Shown here one piece after another: positions 6,573 through 8,318 of a stretch of 8,318 bases of DNA. The translations under genes and the position numbers were made by a program. Within the stretch, counting starts at the first letter, position 1. The number at the start of each line of letters is the position of its first letter. The notes under the pieces were generated by a model. That model was given only the letters and a program-made list of their open reading frames with translations. It did not search any database and had not been told where the DNA came from. Source of the DNA: Bacteroidales bacterium (GTDB lineage Bacteria; Bacteroidota; Bacteroidia; Bacteroidales; P3); assembly GCA_017632095.1 (NCBI GenBank), contig JAGBSA010000033.1, positions 1-8,318 of the forward strand. The letters are read 5' to 3'.

Positions 6573-6587
6573 CTAAGCATTGCTTAG
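6573..6587. terminator. Small hairpin overlapping the ABC permease stop, possible terminator
   Basis: CTAAGC (6573-6578) pairs with GCTTAG (6582-6587) around a three-base loop. It overlaps the permease stop codon (6584-6586). On the minus strand it is followed by CCTTTATG, a weak T tract; the better T run (GTTTTTAT) follows it on the plus strand, where no gene needs termination. It could separate the ABC operon from corA, but the evidence is modest. Confidence 0.35.
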
Positions 6588-7927
6588 TTTTTATATCGTA
6601 ACCACTTCCAAATCTCTTTGTAGCTTATCCTTTTTCCGTATAATAGTATGGCCGTTCTGTATATTTTTGCAGCAATCCAAATACAGAAGGCTATTGCAAT
6701 GAGCATAAGTATAACAGAAAGGCCTAATTCCCAAATTGGAACGCCAAATGGTATGCGTATCATCATGATAATAGGCGATGTAAAGGGAATAATTGATAGC
6801 CAAAAAGCTATTGAGCCTGCCGGATTTTCGATTACAACCGGCATTGCGACAATTGCAATAATTATAGGTATGGTTGCAGGAAGTATAAATTGTTGTCCGT
6901 CTGTGTCTGTATCGATTAGTGAGCCTATTGCGCCGAAAATAGAAGCGTAAAGCATATATCCTGTCAAGAAGAAGAATAAAAACATTACTATAATCAATGG
7001 GTAGTTTATTGCCATTAGACCTTGAATAATCTCATTTGTGCTTCCGTTTTCTACTGCATTGATTGTGTCAACTGAAATTACTCTTTCGTTAATCATAATC
7101 TCTTCTTGAGTCGGTGTAGTGAATAAATCAGGAATAGCAACTTGTACAGCACTGATTAGAATAAAGGTTAGTACAACCCACATTGCAAATTGTGTCAATC
7201 CAACCAATGCTATGGCAAAGAGTTTTCCAAGTAATAATTGGATAGGTTTTATGCTTGATACTAATACTTCAACTATGCGATTTACCTTTTCTTCGCTTAC
7301 ACTTTTCATCATCATAGATGCGAAAATTAAAATAAAGAAATAAATCAAGAATCCGGCAATTCCACCCAATGCTGTTTTGATTTCGTTGAATGAACTTTCA
7401 CCTGTGAGTATGTTTTTGGTGTAAAAATCTACTTTAGGGTTGTTTATCCAATCTATTTCTTTGTTGCTCATGCCGTAATCATAGCGAAGGATATTGTCTT
7501 TCAAAATATTGACAAGTTGATTTTTGATTTCCTCTTGCACTTTTATGCCCGGCTCTTTCTCTCCGTAATACATAAAACTCTTAATTGGCGGAGTGTCGTT
7601 GGTCTTTACAATTTCCAATACGCCATCACAAGAATTTTCTTTAAGGAGTCTTTGAGCCGTTTCGATATTGTCCATATAAACAAAGGCCACATCGTTGTTT
7701 GAGTTAAACTTATCTTTGAATAAAGATAGGGATTTGTCGTTTGCTAATTCTGCTGTGTTATCTACAACAATTATTTCGGTTCTCGATTGTTCTGCTTCTT
7801 GCAATAATACAGGTACAACGCATAAAGCACATAATAGAATAGGACCAAGGATTGTCATGACAATGAAAGATTTCTTTCTAACCCTTGTAAGATATTCTCG
7901 TTTTATGATTATTTTGATTTTATTCAT
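6584..7927 (-). CDS. ABC-2 type exporter permease (NatB-like)
   Basis: This 447-residue membrane subunit belongs to a NatA/NatB-like ABC exporter. One N-terminal helix (about 21-43, GPILLCALCVVP) follows the family-type basic start MNKIKIIIKREYLTRVRKKS. A large extracytoplasmic domain of about 140 residues comes next, and then five or so further helices (about 188-208, 235-262, 307-333, 347-370 and 400-422). After the second helix, SEEKVNRIVEVLVSSIKP resembles the cytoplasmic coupling segment of ABC-2 permeases. I chose the ATG at 7927 because it gives the typical family N terminus and an 8-base overlap with the ATPase stop (ATGAATAA), a sign of translational coupling. An in-frame ATG at 7957 would add ten residues. 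The substrate is unknown; Na+ and other ions, drugs or lipids are all transported by members. Confidence 0.9.
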   Translation of the reverse strand: MNKIKIIIKREYLTRVRKKSFIVMTILGPILLCALCVVPVLLQEAEQSRTEIIVVDNTAELANDKSLSLFKDKFNSNNDVAFVYMDNIETAQRLLKENSCDGVLEIVKTNDTPPIKSFMYYGEKEPGIKVQEEIKNQLVNILKDNILRYDYGMSNKEIDWINNPKVDFYTKNILTGESSFNEIKTALGGIAGFLIYFFILIFASMMMKSVSEEKVNRIVEVLVSSIKPIQLLLGKLFAIALVGLTQFAMWVVLTFILISAVQVAIPDLFTTPTQEEIMINERVISVDTINAVENGSTNEIIQGLMAINYPLIIVMFLFFFLTGYMLYASIFGAIGSLIDTDTDGQQFILPATIPIIIAIVAMPVVIENPAGSIAFWLSIIPFTSPIIMMIRIPFGVPIWELGLSVILMLIAIAFCIWIAAKIYRTAILLYGKRISYKEIWKWLRYKN

Positions 7928-8318
7928 TGTTTTGGACTGTTTTAATAAAGATTTCATTCATTGAAGGGAGAACCTCTCTATATGAAATCAACTCTGTCTG
8001 TTCCATTACTTTGCTTATCAATTCTGTGTTTTTGCCAAGTGGAATTTTAATTTTGAGTCTTTGTGTTGAATCTTTGATTTGTTTTTCTAAAACTTCAAAA
8101 CAATCTGGTAAAGTCAAGATTTGTCGGCTTGAAACGACGATTTCAAATGTGTTTTCACAGAACTTCTTTTTTATTTCTCCAACATTACCCTCTAAAATCT
8201 TTTTTGCGTTATTTATAAGCACAATATCGTCACATATTTCTTCAACTGAAGCCATGTTATGAGTAGAAAAAATAATTGTTGCCCCCTTATCTCGTAGCGA
8301 AAGGATTTCGTGTTTCAA
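7920..8318 (-). CDS. ABC transporter ATP-binding protein, C-terminal part (NatA-like; N terminus outside window)
   Basis: This is the 3' end of the ATPase gene partnering the downstream permease. The frame is open from the window edge, and the last 132 residues are visible. The only core ATPase motif in view is the H-loop (STHNM, His at about window residue 20), which follows GATIIF; Walker A, the signature motif and Walker B are beyond the edge. The DDIVLINNAKKILEGN stretch is typical of NatA-type ATPases after the H-loop. A C-terminal extension follows (EIKKKFCENTFEIVV onward), resembling the DUF4162 tail of these exporters. The stop overlaps the permease start by 8 bases. The family is clear, but the true start and the completeness of the ATPase cannot be judged from this window. 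Confidence 0.9.
   Translation of the reverse strand: MKHEILSLRDKGATIIFSTHNMASVEEICDDIVLINNAKKILEGNVGEIKKKFCENTFEIVVSSRQILTLPDCFEVLEKQIKDSTQRLKIKIPLGKNTELISKVMEQTELISYREVLPSMNEIFIKTVQNNE

Overview
The window looks like chromosomal DNA of a Bacteroidota member, most likely of the Bacteroidales grade. Supporting signs are the AT-rich composition, AT-rich leaders with little Shine-Dalgarno character before most genes, a TAnnTTTG-type -7 box upstream of corA, a tRNA without an encoded CCA end, a DUF4369-thioredoxin (TlpA-like) secreted protein, and the ftsH / LUD-domain / cdsA neighbourhood. The genus cannot be determined from this sequence alone.

Plus strand, 1-5150: six tightly spaced co-directional genes that look like one transcription unit. 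They are the C-terminal 387 residues of the membrane AAA+ zinc protease FtsH (5' end outside the window), a small LUD-domain protein, CdsA (CDP-diacylglycerol synthesis), a short-form phosphatidylserine decarboxylase (Psd), an RluA-family pseudouridine synthase, and a secreted TlpA-like thioredoxin-fold protein. Gaps are about 14-39 bases, and a perfect 16-bp hairpin at 5187-5226 ends the run. CdsA and Psd supply two of the three steps from phosphatidic acid to phosphatidylethanolamine. The middle enzyme, phosphatidylserine synthase, is not in the window.

Convergent intergenic region, 5151-5436: the terminator, then an AT-rich patch with several short direct and inverted repeats built around TTCGTTT. 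No gene was found in it.

Minus strand, 5437-8318: tRNA-Arg(CCG) lies just downstream of a CorA-type divalent metal channel gene. corA has its own recognisable promoter element and a GTG start behind a strong Shine-Dalgarno sequence. Upstream of it is an ABC exporter pair of NatA/NatB type: a complete ABC-2 permease overlapping by 8 bases the 3' end of an ATPase gene that runs off the window.

Overall this is conserved housekeeping DNA. I found no convincing new biological system. The points worth a second look are the heptad-repeat acidic/basic tail on FtsH, the orphan LUD protein between FtsH and CdsA, the unusual translation start of corA, and the repeat-rich patch next to the tRNA.
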